From Daucus carota subsp. sativus (lineage: Eukaryota > Streptophyta > Magnoliopsida > Apiales > Apiaceae), in contig NC_030381.2 of assembly GCF_001625215.2 (NCBI RefSeq), positions 43,336,689 through 43,400,688 of the forward strand: a stretch of 64,000 nucleotides of DNA, written 5' to 3'. The notes below the pieces were generated by a model. That model saw only the letters and a list, made by a program, of their open reading frames with translations, was not told where the DNA came from and searched no databases. Both the position numbers and the translations under genes were made by a program. Positions 1 through 12,718 of the stretch are shown in pieces (position 1 is the first letter of the stretch; the number at the start of each line of letters is the position of its first letter).

Positions 1-186
1 CTTTCCTAGATTCTTAGACATAGAGACACCATTCGATCCATCATCATCTGATGGCATTCTGCTCCCGTTATTTAAACTCGGATTTCTACCCTGCGCCATT
101 GTACAGTAGCTCAAGGTTTGAGCTCTAACAAGGTCAAATTGACTCACACGCCTCACCAATTTCACCATTGCCACCGATCTCCACAT
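1..186 (-). CDS. 5' coding exon of an unrecognised gene (partial, runs off the left edge)
   Basis: Reading leftward from the ATG at 186 gives 62 codons open to the window edge, beginning MWRSVAMVKLVRRVSQ. A second in-frame ATG lies at 168, and an in-frame TGA at 208-210 precedes both. The N-terminus is rich in Arg, Val, Leu and Ser with few acids for about 20 residues, which resembles a mitochondrial targeting peptide (inference). After that it becomes Asn/Ser/Asp-rich with no motif I recognise. A leader intron fits upstream: acceptor TTCTTTAG ending at 197, donor CAG|GTATT at 581/580, with a 5'UTR exon from 581. The function is unknown because the main body lies outside the window. Confidence 0.55.
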   Translation of the reverse strand, partial: MWRSVAMVKLVRRVSQFDLVRAQTLSYCTMAQGRNPSLNNGSRMPSDDDGSNGVSMSKNLGK

Positions 187-580
187 CGCGCCAAACCTAA
201 AGAACCGTCACAAAATAATTCTATAAGGACTCATGTACAGAAACAGGCGCCTTTTTTAGCTTTAAATATTTTTAAATATATTTGAATTTTATCGTTCTCA
301 AGGTATGCGCACATTTTATCATCCACGTAGCCTACTTACCAGTGACATATACTCCCAGTTAAAATTAGTTGGATATCGAAAAAAATATCAGCAACAGACA
401 TTAATACAAGGAAATGATATTCTCTTGTAAACTACACACATTGACATGATTCAACTGTGGGTTTTTTTACTCTGTAAAGCATATATATACACTCACTCAT
501 TAACATAGCAATTAATAGTAACACAAGCACTGATAAAAGATAAAGATATGAATACTCGAGCATACATGTATTGTTAATAC

Positions 581-700
581 CTGAATGAGTTTGGGTTGAA
601 TAGATAACGATGTGTCGGGTCGCCGGAGCTCCGACGGGGTTGGTTGCAAATTGAGAGTATTTATATTTTCTAGGGTTTTGACCAAATGGGAAAGGTAAAA
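581..700 (-). promoter_or_regulatory. Leader exon and TATA box of the left-edge gene
   Basis: On the minus strand TATAAATA occupies 665-658. About 80 bases of leader follow, ending at a consensus donor (CAG|GTATT, 581/580). A leader-proximal intron of about 380 bp (580 to 197) then separates this exon from the coding exon. Inferred from motif and splice-site spacing only. Confidence 0.45.
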
Positions 701-785
701 TAGCTGACCATGTTTAAGATTTTGGGCCTGGGGTAAGGCTTTGATTTCTGAATATATGGGCCAGGTAGCTGGATCTGTATATCTA

Positions 786-1242
786 GGGTATTGGATTGGG
801 ATTTTAATGAATTGTTTTTAGTTCATGGATTTTAATGGATTGTACGTGATTTTAATTTTGTGCGGATTTCTGATAAAATGTCGCATAATTGATAGGATTT
901 AAGCACAATGCTTCAAAATCCGATTGATTTTGATGCGATTTCAAAAAATTTAAAATACACCGAAGAATGCCACAAAATCCATCATTTTATGAAATAAAAA
1001 AAATCCATCAGCATTTGAATACCACCAGATTTTAATGAATTTTAAACAATCTCAATTGAATACCATCGGATTTTAAAGCATAATTTAAAATCCCAATTGA
1101 ATACAACCAGATTTTGTAGCATAATTTAAAATCTCAATTGAATACCTCAAGATTTTAATGGATTTCAGACAAATCCCAAACGAATATCCTCGGATTTCAT
1201 GAATGAAAAAAAATGCTTTAAAATCCCAATCCAATACACCCC
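786..1242. mobile_element. MITE with ~20-bp terminal inverted repeats and internal ~50-bp repeats
   Basis: The left end reads GGGTATTGGATTGGGATTTT and the right end, reverse-complemented, reads GGGGTGTATTGGATTGGG followed by ATTTTAAA, so the ends match apart from a 2-base indel. Between them the phrase AAATCCCAATTGAATAC and close variants recur every 45-55 bp, a subterminal-repeat pattern. It has no coding capacity. No clear target duplication flanks it, so the superfamily is uncertain; the GGG-starting ends resemble PIF/Harbinger-type MITEs. Confidence 0.6.
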
Positions 1243-1844
1243 ATTGTTTCTGATTGTCCTCTTAATTATTTTTTTATTCTTATTTTTAAGAGTTTTGAAC
1301 GTATATTTTTGAAATTATTTTTTCAAAAAGTTTTTTTCGTGAATAAAAAAACTGATCCTATTTCATTTAGTTATATTCTTATAAATAAAATTTGGTTTAG
1401 ATAAAAAAAATATGCACAATTTCTAGAAGAGAAGAAATAAAAACTTGGTTTAGGTAAACAAAAATATATGCATAATTGATTAAATGCATGTGTCAATCAA
1501 GATGCCATGGAAAAAAACCTATTAAAACAGTACTGGACGAGGTCTATCCAGCGTAAAAGTGTTGGATGAGGTTTGATCGGCGCTTTTCAACGGCCGGACG
1601 GGGTCTTTTTTTCCTGTCCAGCGATTAAAAAACGATGGATATATTAACCTCTTGTTTTAATCCTGGCAGCTGGATATTCATCCAACGACCAGGAAGCTGA
1701 TTATTGGTTAACTGGACCCTTATTTGCTTTATGCTCATTTGACTAAATTTATTTTTCAGAAACAAGTATTTAATTTTAGAAAAAATACATAAAATTCTAT
1801 TTTTCTCCAAAACAAGCTTTTATTTTCTTGCTAAATAATGAATA

Positions 1845-2077
1845 CTCCCTTTGTAACCTTGGAAATGAGAGTTTGGCACACGTTCTAATGCTCTTAAAAA
1901 ATACCATAACTTATTTTTTAGTCTTTTTTTTTTAAAATAAAATTTGATGTTTGAATTTTTATACACAAAAAGAAAATCTCAAAAATAAGTACAGAACTAT
2001 ATTTTATAAGAACCTAAAAATGCATGTCGAGCATTGACAAATAAAAAATTGTAAAGAAATGAGAGAGACGGAAGGAG
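1845..2077. mobile_element. Stowaway-like MITE (Tc1/mariner type), diverged
   Basis: It begins CTCCCTTTGTAACC after a TA and ends GACGGAAGGAG before a TA, the usual Stowaway terminal motif (CTCCCTCCGT) and TA duplication. About 233 bp, AT-rich, non-coding. The left end is more diverged than the right. Confidence 0.6.
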
Positions 2078-2400
2078 TATAAAATACTACCTTAACATTT
2101 ATATCTAAAAAAATTTATAAATATGTATATATATATACTTTTAAAAAATAAATTTTAAATTATCAAAAAAAAAAAAAAAAAAACTCCCGCGAACAAGGCC
2201 ACATGCACACGACCCATAAGAAATATCTGATGAAAGCTACCATGTATGACAGTATGGGCCGGGGCGCAACCTGCCCCCTAGGACGTACCAAACTTGGGTG
2301 TGCTTTTACAAACTTATACCAAGGGGAAATACAAACTTTTCAGCGAGGTGAAATTCTAAGGACCGCCATACAAACACACAGACAAACTCTTCGACGAGGT

Positions 2401-2454
2401 GCCCCGAGTCCCTAACACCTGAGGACAGCCCCGAGTCCCTAACACCTGAGGACA
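2401..2454. repeat. Perfect 27-bp tandem duplication
   Basis: Two identical head-to-tail 27-base copies, beginning GCCCCGAGTCCCTAACACC, at 2401-2427 and 2428-2454. A related half-motif (AAACT.TTC..CGAGGTG) occurs twice just upstream. The function is unknown. Confidence 0.8.
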
Positions 2455-3034
2455 CAAGTGAGCTGTCGGAGTTCTCCACGCCATGATAAGCATTGTGATC
2501 GAATAATTTTGTACGTTTGTTTTCTCACTAGCCTGGCATTTACTAAATCAACATTGTTTCCCAAATTACGCAATCATGAGCTTCCAGAAAACACTAGATA
2601 TGCTTCATCAGTAAACATTATAGCTATCAACAAACATTATAGCTTATCAACATCACCTTGACAATTAACTCAAATTTTATCAGCATCATCCTGCTGCAGG
2701 ATATAAATATAACATTGGATACAACATATATAATATGCTATTCTACTCAAACCATATCATATTTAAAAAAAATCTTGCAAACCAAGCAGCCTCGCAATTA
2801 ATAATAGTTTAAAATCTCAAAACTAATTACAAACCATTACTGATTCTGATTTGCTGAACATAGAAGAATTTGCACAACTACTAAAACAGTAACATCATAT
2901 CATCCTATTACATAATTCCAGGCATGGTATCAACCACACAGTTTTCACATGTTTTTGCTCAACATTTGCTCCCTAATAACTGGCATTAACATCTACCTTG
3001 CAATCCAGACTTCCAGCAACATAAAGACACCGGT

Positions 3035-6000
3035 TTAGCGACTGCAAAAAAAAAAGCAGCAAGAAATGAAATACATGTATGTAATATAACATTTAATTTC
3101 TCTGGAAGAATACATGACACAGGAGCCCAATCTGTAGATTTTTTAGAAGTGCACAACTTTACAGAGGCAAAAAAACATAATTCTTAATTTAAATGATACT
3201 AATAATAATTCCTCACAACTGGACTCTAGAATCCAGCAAATGAACTAATCAATAGAAATTTACAATTATAAAGTCTTGAAGTTTCCTGGGATCAAATCCA
3301 ACTTGCATATGGAAATCTTGAAGATGATAAATAAAATATAAAAAAAAATTAGGGAGACATGATGTCAATGGTGCTATGCAATAATCGCAACTAAACTAAT
3401 TAGTGGAGATGATTCTGAAATAAGCTCGTCTAATTGCCAGATTTCAAATTTAGACATATGTATGTTATAAAACTAATTACGGGACAAAAACTTGGCCACC
3501 ATGACAATAGTAAACTTTCTTATCCTTAGCATGTTAAATACTTCAGTTGCTACATTTTTATGGGGGAAAAAAAAAATATGTGAAGCTTAAAGCTTACTCA
3601 CAAATTTCACAAGTCATGTATTAGTGTCTGCTACCAGATTATCACTAAGTTGTTATTCAGCAAGAATCTCAGATCTGTTAATGATAACCACTAACATGTC
3701 CTGTTTTATTTTATAAATGGCAGGTGCATAACTTCCATTTCACATGTTTGTTAAACCTAGGAGCACCTGTAGGTGAGAAAAGAGACTATACTAAGAATAT
3801 CAATTGTTCAATTCTAACAGTTTAAAAAAAGATAGAATCTTCCAATTCATAAAATCAAGGACAGAAGTACCTGTATGAAGGGGAGCGAGTTCGAGACCTG
3901 TTGCGGGACTTGGACACAGATCTTGTTAAATTATGGCCATCTTCCCTGGCGTTTATTTCCTTGCGCACAAGCTCAGAATCTCTCTTATTGTCAGGACTGT
4001 AGTCATCATCATGTGGGCTGACATCATTGTTCCTCAACCTACCTGATCTTTGATCTGAAATATGGTGCTCCTTATCATTGGGACTCTTACCATTTCTGTT
4101 GGGACTGAATGATTGCCGACCAGACCTGTACTCTTTATCATCACGAGGTGATACAGATCTTGAGATAGACCTGGAACGTGAAGGCGAGCGATGGTCTCTT
4201 GCTCGTTTATCCCTGTAGAAAAAAATGACACACATATTAATAAGTAGTGTGCAATAATTACAGGCAAATTTACACACCTAAATTTGCTGTAATGACTTAA
4301 GCAGGAGGTTCAAAATCAAGCTAAAAGTATTCAGGATGAGGGGGAGAATAGATCAAAATCCACTTTTCTGTGTTGTATAAACCTTTGCACTTTCCACATA
4401 TAAAGTTTTGCTAGAAATATCAACCTTTACCTGCAAAGTTATCACTCTTTCTCCCTGAATATAAAATGTAAACTTTCGGTTCCAACACAATTTCAGTTAT
4501 GCTTTACAACCGTATTCTCAGTAATCAGCATCCACAACTTTGAAGCTTTCATTGTACGACCTCTCTAGATTTCATACATGGTTTATTTTCTCAAGACAGC
4601 TGAATATTGCATATCCAGTCACAAAGAACCTTCTACCATAAGCAATAAGAACTTTTGATAGAACTCCCATGAAATTCTTTCTTTTGGCTCTCTAATCTTT
4701 AAGTTCTTTCGTAACTGGATAGTATGCAAAGCAAAAAATTAAAGTTCAAGATTAAGTAGATGGTAAAGAGAAATAAAGGAATCCTTATTAAGACTTATTC
4801 AATATACAGACCATCACAAACTAGTTTTGATGGTTTAGTTGTGTGAGGTCTACAAATTACAAACCAGAACTTTTTGAAGCCCTTGCACTTAGTATGTTCA
4901 GTCGTTGAAGCTTTAGATCAGCCAGTGATTGTTTGTGATGGGACTTTAAAAGGTAAGAACTCGAAAACTTTATGTATCTTTTTGTCTAATCTTTAAGAAT
5001 CCTATCTTCTCACTTTTACTATCTGCATAAAAAATTCACATGTTACTCATACTAAAACTATTAACTTAAGCATGCATGACATGCACATGCTACCCTATTC
5101 TGTAAGTAGACACCAACTACCAAGCTTTTGCATCCTCACCATCATAATCCTGTTACGAACTGGGTGTTACTTTAGTTATCTCCATTGGAAACCAAAGCAC
5201 ATACATAATATATCTCTGGCAAGTAATGAGTTGAATGCAAAGGATAATTCCAAATCTAAAAGAGCAAAGAAAATTAGGATTTAAGTTGATTTCTGAGAAA
5301 GCTCTAGCACACATCATGAAGTGCTTAAACTGTACCATTTTACAAGCACAGCACCAATATGAATCACAATATGAAAAAACCTAGACGATAAAGCGTTTGC
5401 ATATGTTCTAACATATATGAGGATTGAGGATTTTGGGAACAACAGAAAGCACAATAGATGGATAGATAAATTCAAATTTAATAAATTTAGCAAGGAAATC
5501 TCAGAAACATAGATAGATAGTGGAAGGCGGTCATACCAAGCTCTTAGCCTCATAATCTTCATGAAAAATTTGGTTTATACACATCAAAATGACTTGATTC
5601 CATATTTGTTACTCTAATAATTACCACAGTATTGTACATTTCTGAACATTAACATGGCATGCAAACTGCAGCTCTGAAAATAACCATATCTCACACAACT
5701 CCAACCTTAAATAAGGAAATCAATCCTTCAAATTAACGATGTGTACAAAAAATCAAATTGTCTCAGCAGTTTAAAAGGTAAACTTGAAGGAAAAAAGAAA
5801 AAAGAAAGAAACAGAAAATAAGGCTGCTGTATTTGAATACAATGGTGCATACATATAATTTAAATGGACTGAAAGAATTCCAAATTAAAAAATCTAATAA
5901 AGGACTTTACAAGGGGAAGGCTTACCTTGAGCCATTTCTGGCTGGAGAAGGTGAACGTGAATAAGCTGTTTTAAGAAGCAAATGCAACCAAAATCACTGT

Positions 6001-7884
6001 GAGATTACAACCGTATAATGTACTTTTAATTGCATGACATATTTATACTTCTAAAATGATGCTGAAGAGTCAAGTTGTTAAACGAAGCAACACCAGATTT
6101 TAATTGAAAGCGAAATCTAAAAGGTTTAAGTAATACTGACAGCGATATCTACGTCTAGGAGACCTAGGCGGGCTCCATCTTCTACTGCTGCCCCCATGAC
6201 GGCCACTGCATTAAGAGAAAAAAAATAGGAAAACTGCACACATAATAGCTTAACTGTTGAAGAAAGGATGAAAAGACAATGGCTGTCTGCAACAACCTTC
6301 CACCACCACTCCTGCGCATATCCTGAGGAGTTTTTCTATTCTCAGCAGCAAAAACAATTGCTATTTGGCGGCCACCAATAACAGTATCATTTAGATGATG
6401 CTTAGCTTCAGCAGCATCTTCAGAATTACGGAACTTCACAAATCCAAATCCACGTGGCTCCCTTTTATGTTTGAACAAGGTAAACATATATCAGCTCAAC
6501 AATGTTAATGTTAGCAACATAACAGAACAGACAACTAAAATATTGATGGCACAGTCTTGGGATTTCCAAATTGACAACTAAGACGAGAGAGCATCACAAA
6601 TCAATGAATATGTTGCCCAATATGCACTGACCACTTCATAGAGGTCTTCTTAATCCACATGTAACGAACTTTGACATTTGCATAATCATTAGAGGAAAAA
6701 GAATGACATAACATACCCCGTGTAATAATTTTTGGGAAGATAAACATCTTTGACAGGACCAAAGCGTTCAAAGGGAATCCTAAGATCTTCAGGCCTGCAA
6801 ACCCAGAAATTAAAACATTGTTATATCTTATAACACGTGTTAAGCAATCCTTAATAGCAGAACTATTGTCTGGGGTAACCCAGAATTCACCTAACACTTG
6901 TATAATGAAACCAAGCATGTTCCAGAAGCCGAGTATGACCGCAAAAGATGAATTACACAAATCTTAACATAACTCTATCAACTCCATCACTTGCATTATA
7001 TCACATTTGTTCTTCTAAATCTGGGGGTATTGTCTACAAGTCTAAAGGCCGCAATAATTTAAATTTTAATGTTTTACATGACAGTAAAAAATTGTCGATA
7101 GTATATTAAAATCTATATTATTAAAATCTATATTATACTAGAATCTATATTAAAAAACATCAGCTTTGCAGGACTTGGGGCCCCCCAGAATTTGTATGCG
7201 AGATGAGCCTAAAGGAGTGCCAATCAACCAAATAAGGCTAATTTAATGATTCTATACATTCCTAATCAAAAACCACTAATAAATCAAAGACATCTTATAT
7301 GTCTAATTGCATACTAACAGACAATTACGGATTACTTATAACTCTAATTGAGTACCTTTCAAAATCATTTCAACCAAATGCAACCCCCTCATCAAAATAA
7401 TACACAAATGTCTGTTATTCAAAATAAGCAAGAACATTGTAATGAATCTGTAACTATAAAACTAATTAGATATAACATCCGACTTCCTATATACTCGAAA
7501 CTTCTTAAGTAAGTAACAGCTAATTACATAAAACAATTCATCTTCAAAATTCAAGTAATTACGACGATAATACACTCTACAATCTGAATTCAATCTCAAT
7601 AAAAAATATAAACAAATTCACATAATTTAAGAGAGAAAAAATATGTCTGCATATATAATTAATAGAGAGATGGACCTGGCAGTGAGAGAGATGTTGCGAA
7701 CGAGAAGACCGGAGGGACCCGGAGATCGGCGGTCGCGAACAGGACGGCGGTCACGGTGAGAGCGGTCGTCGTAGTCGCGGTGAGAACGGTCGTCGCGGTC
7801 GCGGTCGCGGTGAGAACGGTCGTCGTAGTCGCGGTGAGAACGTTTGGGACTGTAGCTACGGCTTCTCTCTCGGTATCTTCCCAT
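3035..7884 (-). CDS. SCL28: SR splicing factor, SC35-like (SCL28-like)
   Basis: Nuclear pre-mRNA splicing factor. Predicted coding exons: 7884-7676, 6794-6717, 6461-6297, 6205-6141, 5965-5926, 4212-3871 and 3041-3035. They join in phase to 301 residues. Order: an N-terminal Arg/Ser/Asp-rich extension (residues 1-55, with a duplicated DYDDRSHRD block) typical of plant SCL proteins; one RRM (about 59-138) with RNP2 LLVRNI and RNP1 RGFGFVKF; then an RS tail ending SPSYSR. The RRM end, VIGGRQIAIVF followed by ENRKTPQ, is closest in my memory to Arabidopsis SCL28; SCL30/30A/33 remain possible. The ATG at 7884 was chosen because the codon three upstream in frame is TTG. The last coding exon is only 7 nt, and intron 5 is about 1.66 kb, a place where SR genes often carry autoregulatory alternative exons (family knowledge; not demonstrated here). 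Confidence 0.85.
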
Positions 7885-7959
7885 CTTTTCCAATCCTGTA
7901 TTTCTCTCTCGCTCTTTTCTCGCAAAACCCTAGCTCTGATAATATATGGGCACAGCAGT

Positions 7960-9262
7960 TTCTATAGCTTAAAAAGGGGGAGAAGAATATATTTTTCCTT
8001 ATTAATATTTCTTGTTTTATTTGTGGGGAACTGGGGATGCATAATATTTGGTTGTACATATTTATCAATTTATATTTATATACATGTTAATATTTCATAC
8101 TTATAAATTAAGTCATGTTTTTTGCCTCTGTACCTCTGGATAGCACGAGACAACACATCAATAACTTATAAATCTAATTAATATAATGTTTTTTTAAATT
8201 TTAAATAAAAAATTTCCTTTTATTTGACAATCTTAAATCAAAGATAATTAACGTATGCAATCATTTTCAATTTTGTTAAAACATTTTGCCTCAAATTAAT
8301 GGAGTGTTAAGTAATATAAATTATGTTTAATTAAAGTATAAATGAAACTAAATAATTAATATGAATGGGATAAAATGTGTGATCTTCCTATATGTTTGTA
8401 AGAATTGGATTGTAATCCTTAATTTCAACTTAGTCGCAAAATAGTATTCATATTTTGAAACATTACGGTTGGTACTCTAATATTTAATTTTTAGCAGAAG
8501 GTATTTCTGATTTCTGTTTTTCTTGACTCGTGCGCAAATAAGTATGAGACATTTTTTTTGTCACAAGATACTTTCTTGTGTAAAGAATTATTTTTGAATG
8601 GAATAGTTGTTACCAAGAGTTTCTTTAGTTCAAAAAAATTTACCATCCAACTCCCAGACATGCAAAAATGACCGAGTACATTTAGACAAGCAGAAGCACT
8701 TTAAAAAGGTGCTAGCTTTGTCACAGGACTCTTACTTTTTTTTTCCAAACACCTTATCAACTTATTTATTTCTCATTTCTACTTCATTTTGTTTACTTTG
8801 AACAAAAAGTCACTCATTTTAAGTTAACTCAAACACCCCAATTATATTAGTTTTTAACAATGATTTAACAGCAACATTACATATATTTAAAATCTTATTT
8901 TACAACATTGAAGATTGAAGTTTTGTGTATATCACATATTTCTTCTCTTTTTTTTTTCATGGTTTTAGGAATGGAACGATCTAGTAATTCAAGACTTGCA
9001 TAAAATTTTTGGAGATTTTTCGTCAAATGATAAAAGCATTTTAAACATATAGAATTTTTTAATAAATAAGAAAATTTTAAAATATTGATTTTTCAATTTT
9101 CATAGACAAAATTGAAAGAAAAAATACTGCTATATAACTTTATCCGGGAGGAGCATTAAATTGTAGTTTTGCTATGAACAAGATGAAATTGTAGTTTTAT
9201 GCTCTATGCTTGTATATGAAGTGAAGAACTGAAGATAAATATATAAACATTTGAATGCCCAG
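7960..9262. other. Divergent intergenic region between SCL28-like and M41-like genes
   Basis: About 1.3 kb of AT-rich DNA between two genes pointing away from each other, so it must hold both promoters. I see no convincing TATA pair and no element with defined ends. Frames near 7756-8106 on the plus strand are the antisense of the RS-repeat exon and are not genes. Confidence 0.5.
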
Positions 9263-12200
9263 ATGAATTTCTGCCTCCGCTTCAGCGGTCTAATTGTAGC
9301 CAGAAAACCCCTTCTTCTTGCAGCGGAGCTCAGTGCTACACGACGTCGTAATACACTGAAACGAGTGGACAGAGAGCTCTCCAAAGGCAATTACAGAGCA
9401 GCTCTTTCTCTTGTCAAATCTTGTGGCCTTCGTGGTTTTGGAGCTGCCAAACAGGTCTTTATATATTAATTCTATTAATTTGGTTTATATTGACTGTTAG
9501 TTTGTTTTTCGATACTTGGATTAAAATGTTGTTGTAAGTTTTAATATGGCTTAATACTACTTGTTGCTTGAGTCAAATGTCTGCTTGTTATCTGCTTGGT
9601 CACGAGTTTTAGAACTCTTTAATTTTTAAGATTTTACGGATAAGGAGAGGTTATAGTAGTAGTTAGCATGTGCAGTTGTATTTCGGACTGCTCAAGGAAC
9701 ATGTGTTTGTGCAGATACAGTCACTTGATGATCTGATCATCGAGAGATCATACACACCATCATTGCAAACGCGCCTTGATTTGATATTGGATTCTATCAA
9801 AGATAGCATTCGATTTACTTCGTCAGGCAAGGTATGTTTCTTTGCTTGGCATTCAATGTTTATAATTACATGACATTCTAGTAAGATTGAGTTTTTTGTG
9901 TGTGTATTATGTTAAATGTTCAAGTACTTGATAGTTGATGGTTGAGTATCTTGCATTGTTATCCTGAACATTTGAATTTGTTTCTTACCCAAGGATGAAG
10001 GATCGGTTTGTCACTGGTTCTTGTGGTGTATAAAATAGCATTTTCATACAGTCTCTAAACAAAAAAGATTCAGTTACATATAGCAAGTATAAAAAGCAAC
10101 TAAATTTTATGGACTGATATTTTTTAACATGAAACAAACTGGATATAATGATAAAGATATTCCATTATTTTGTGACATACTGCAGAGTTCTACTGTCTAC
10201 CAGTCTCCAGTCACATTAGTTTTTGTGTAGAGGATAGAATGTCCCAGGATTTTTGCTCAAATTTTCATTTTGGTGATGATTTCTTTCAGAGTTTATAAAG
10301 TTAAGTTTATCAAAAATCAGCAGCTGTGAAAAATTAATATATGTTTGGAGGGTACTTGATAACATGATTTTTTATTTTTTACTTTTTTATACTTAAGGTT
10401 CATGTTTGAAGGACTTGTAGCTCATATACTCTTTTTTCTTATAAGCCAGCAACTCACTGTAATTGTGCATAGATGTGATGTTAGATGTACCTTTTTACCT
10501 GTTCGATGAGACAAGTAATACTTTTTGAGTTGAAGGAATTTCAGTATGTTAGCTGGGTAATATAGCTTTTTGTTGACTTAAGTTAACCCGTCCTTCTTTT
10601 ATTTATTGCTGCAACTATAATATTGAACAGTAGTGTCCACACCTACCCATTCTCATCTTTTATTCTATGCTTGTTTTCATAGCTTTCATTGTTGGAACTG
10701 GAGAGCTTGATGCATCGCAAAAGCGGAGATTATATTCTGAATGATCACCTAAAGTGTATGCAAGTAAGACATACTTATTTACTTCCAGGTCTCTCTTAAA
10801 ATATGTCAAGGCCTACTGTATGAAAAGGAAATATAATTATGATGCTTTTAAAAAAGTGAAACGTGCTAGTAGTTTGACACGGCGAAGGAGAAGGTTGAAA
10901 TTGAACCATTGAACAAATAATTAAGAAATGCAGTTGTTGCTGTTAACACCAGCACTGAGTACTTCAGTCATTTTAACTCGAACCTCTCCTGATAATAGCA
11001 GTAATAACTGAAAGACAATATATTACAGCATGAGGCAGGTCATTTTTTGGTTGGCTACTTGCTAGGTGTTCTTCCAAAAAGATATAAAGTACCTACCATG
11101 GATGATCTAAATCAGGATGAACTTGCTGGAGGAAGGGTAGACTTTCTTGGCCTTATTGAAGAAGTAAGTAATGGTTTAAATTACTTTTTGTTTTTTTGGG
11201 AATTTGGATGTCTGTATCAGATTCTAGAATTAATTTTTACAACTATATCCAAAAGCTCACGAAAGATGTCAAAAAATGTGTTGTCACCATGGCAGCACAT
11301 CTCCTTTAGGTACACTATCATATATGGAATTTCAAACTATGTACTATAAGAATTAACATTTAAAGAATTTAATTCAAATTCTGAAATGGAGTACAATTAG
11401 CTGTTTAAACAAGAATCTTTCACGCTAATGATTTGGAAAGTGAAAAGGAGAAAGAACCTTGACTGACAGATAAAAGCCATTGTGATTTTGGTTCAATCAG
11501 TTTTGCACTTTTACTCAATTATGCCAAGTGTTCTCTTTTGTGTATCTCTGCCATTTTTAAACCCAATTTTTTCTGTGCTGAACAGGTTGATCCTGATAGA
11601 AAATCAGACCGCAAGCTCGATAAAGAGAAATTTTTTGATGAAGTGCGAATTCTTTCTAGGTTTAAAATTTGCTGTTTATGTTATTTCCCATGTCAAGTTC
11701 TTTGCTTATACTAATATTTGGGCAATTGTTTGTACCAGTCATATATAGGATAATAGGAAGACATAAGTGGATTATATACTGCGGTATCTTGTGAGCATCA
11801 TATTTGTCCCTTAAGAAAAAAATTTGTTTTTATGTTTTCTAAGAGGGAATCAGACATTGCATAGCCTGAGCAAGGTGTGTAGTTCCCCTTTTGAGGTATC
11901 ATCCTGTCTGGCATAATGTAGCAAATATAATGTTACTGAACTGACTCATATAATGCTCTCACAATACTCACAAAAGCTGAATCTTCATGATAATTGTTAA
12001 ATGACTATAAGATTATCAGTTGCATGGAGTAGAGTGTATTTTTCTATTTGTGATGCCAGAGAAAATTCTATCCTTAGAATTTGAAATATAATCTGCAGTA
12101 CTCTAGATATGTGTGATATAAGTAAAATAGTGGTAATGCTATTCTAAATTCCTTCAAGTTGGCTTTAGATAGTACTACTTAGTTTTGACAGAGTGCAACT

Positions 12201-12718
12201 TTTCATTTCTTGGAGGAACCTGCTAAGAGCATCATGTGTATATTCTCTCTCTATGTATGTGTGATATACACAGTTGATTAAGGTTTTGTTTATTTATCCT
12301 CTTTCGTAGACAGTGTGTAGAGTATTAAGTGTTATAGTCGGAGGCTTAGTAGCAGAGCATTCGGTTTTTGGTTGCTCAGCAGGACTTCATTCTGATGTAA
12401 AGAAGGTCAGGCTACTGTCCGCTAATCCTCAGAGGTTCATCAAAGTTGTATATAACTGCAAATATGTTTTATTTCCTTTTTGTTGCTAAAACTGCAGATT
12501 TGTTGGTCATGAAACAGATGTATATTATACTTAAGCGGTGGGACTTAAAAGAAGATGAAGCAGAATCTCAAATCAAGAGGGCTGCACTTAATGCGGTCCT
12601 AATACTGGATCGTCAGTATGATGCTCGATCAAGATTAGCTGAGGCCATGGCACTAGGAAGGTCAGTGGGAGATTGTATTGATACTATAGAAAAAGCTTTA
12701 ACAGATCCAGTAATATAG
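9263..12718 (+). CDS. M41 (FtsH-type) peptidase-domain protein lacking an AAA ATPase
   Basis: Predicted exons: 9263-9454, 9715-9831, 10683-10763, 11029-11163, 11586-11659, 12321-12405 and 12518-12718, joining to 294 residues. The fourth exon opens with HEAGHFLVGYLLGVLP: HEAGH (residues 131-135) is the HEXXH zinc motif of the M41 peptidase family. The C-terminal part, about GGLVAEHSVFG and then RAALNAVLIL...ARSRLAEAMA, matches the helical end of plant M41-only proteins (annotated in Arabidopsis as stress-regulated or VIR3-related chloroplast proteins). There is no Walker A or B, so it is not a full FtsH. The start is the ATG at 9263; the upstream in-frame opening is TTG. The basic N-terminus could be an organelle transit peptide (inference). 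The acceptor of the last exon is uncertain: cag|ATT at 12498 breaks phase, while cag|ATG at 12518 keeps it. Confidence 0.75.

Larger units (their letters stand above)
690..3034. other. Intergenic and 3'UTR stretch with transposon debris
   Basis: AT-rich DNA without a supportable gene. It holds a TIR-flanked MITE (786-1242), a Stowaway-like MITE (1845-2077), a poly-A run near 2165-2182 and a perfect 27-bp tandem duplication (2401-2454). The short open frames near 2203-2661 have no family signal. The part next to 3034 is probably the 3'UTR of the SR-protein gene. Confidence 0.6.

Noticed and set aside
6601-6960. 119-codon minus-strand frame as a separate gene
   Set aside because: It includes SCL28-like exon 2 read in frame, but most of it is flanking intron; only 6794-6717 is coding.
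7756-8106. 116-codon plus-strand frame of Val/Arg repeats
   Set aside because: It is the antisense of the RS/RD-repeat first exon of the SCL28-like gene; composition follows from that repeat.
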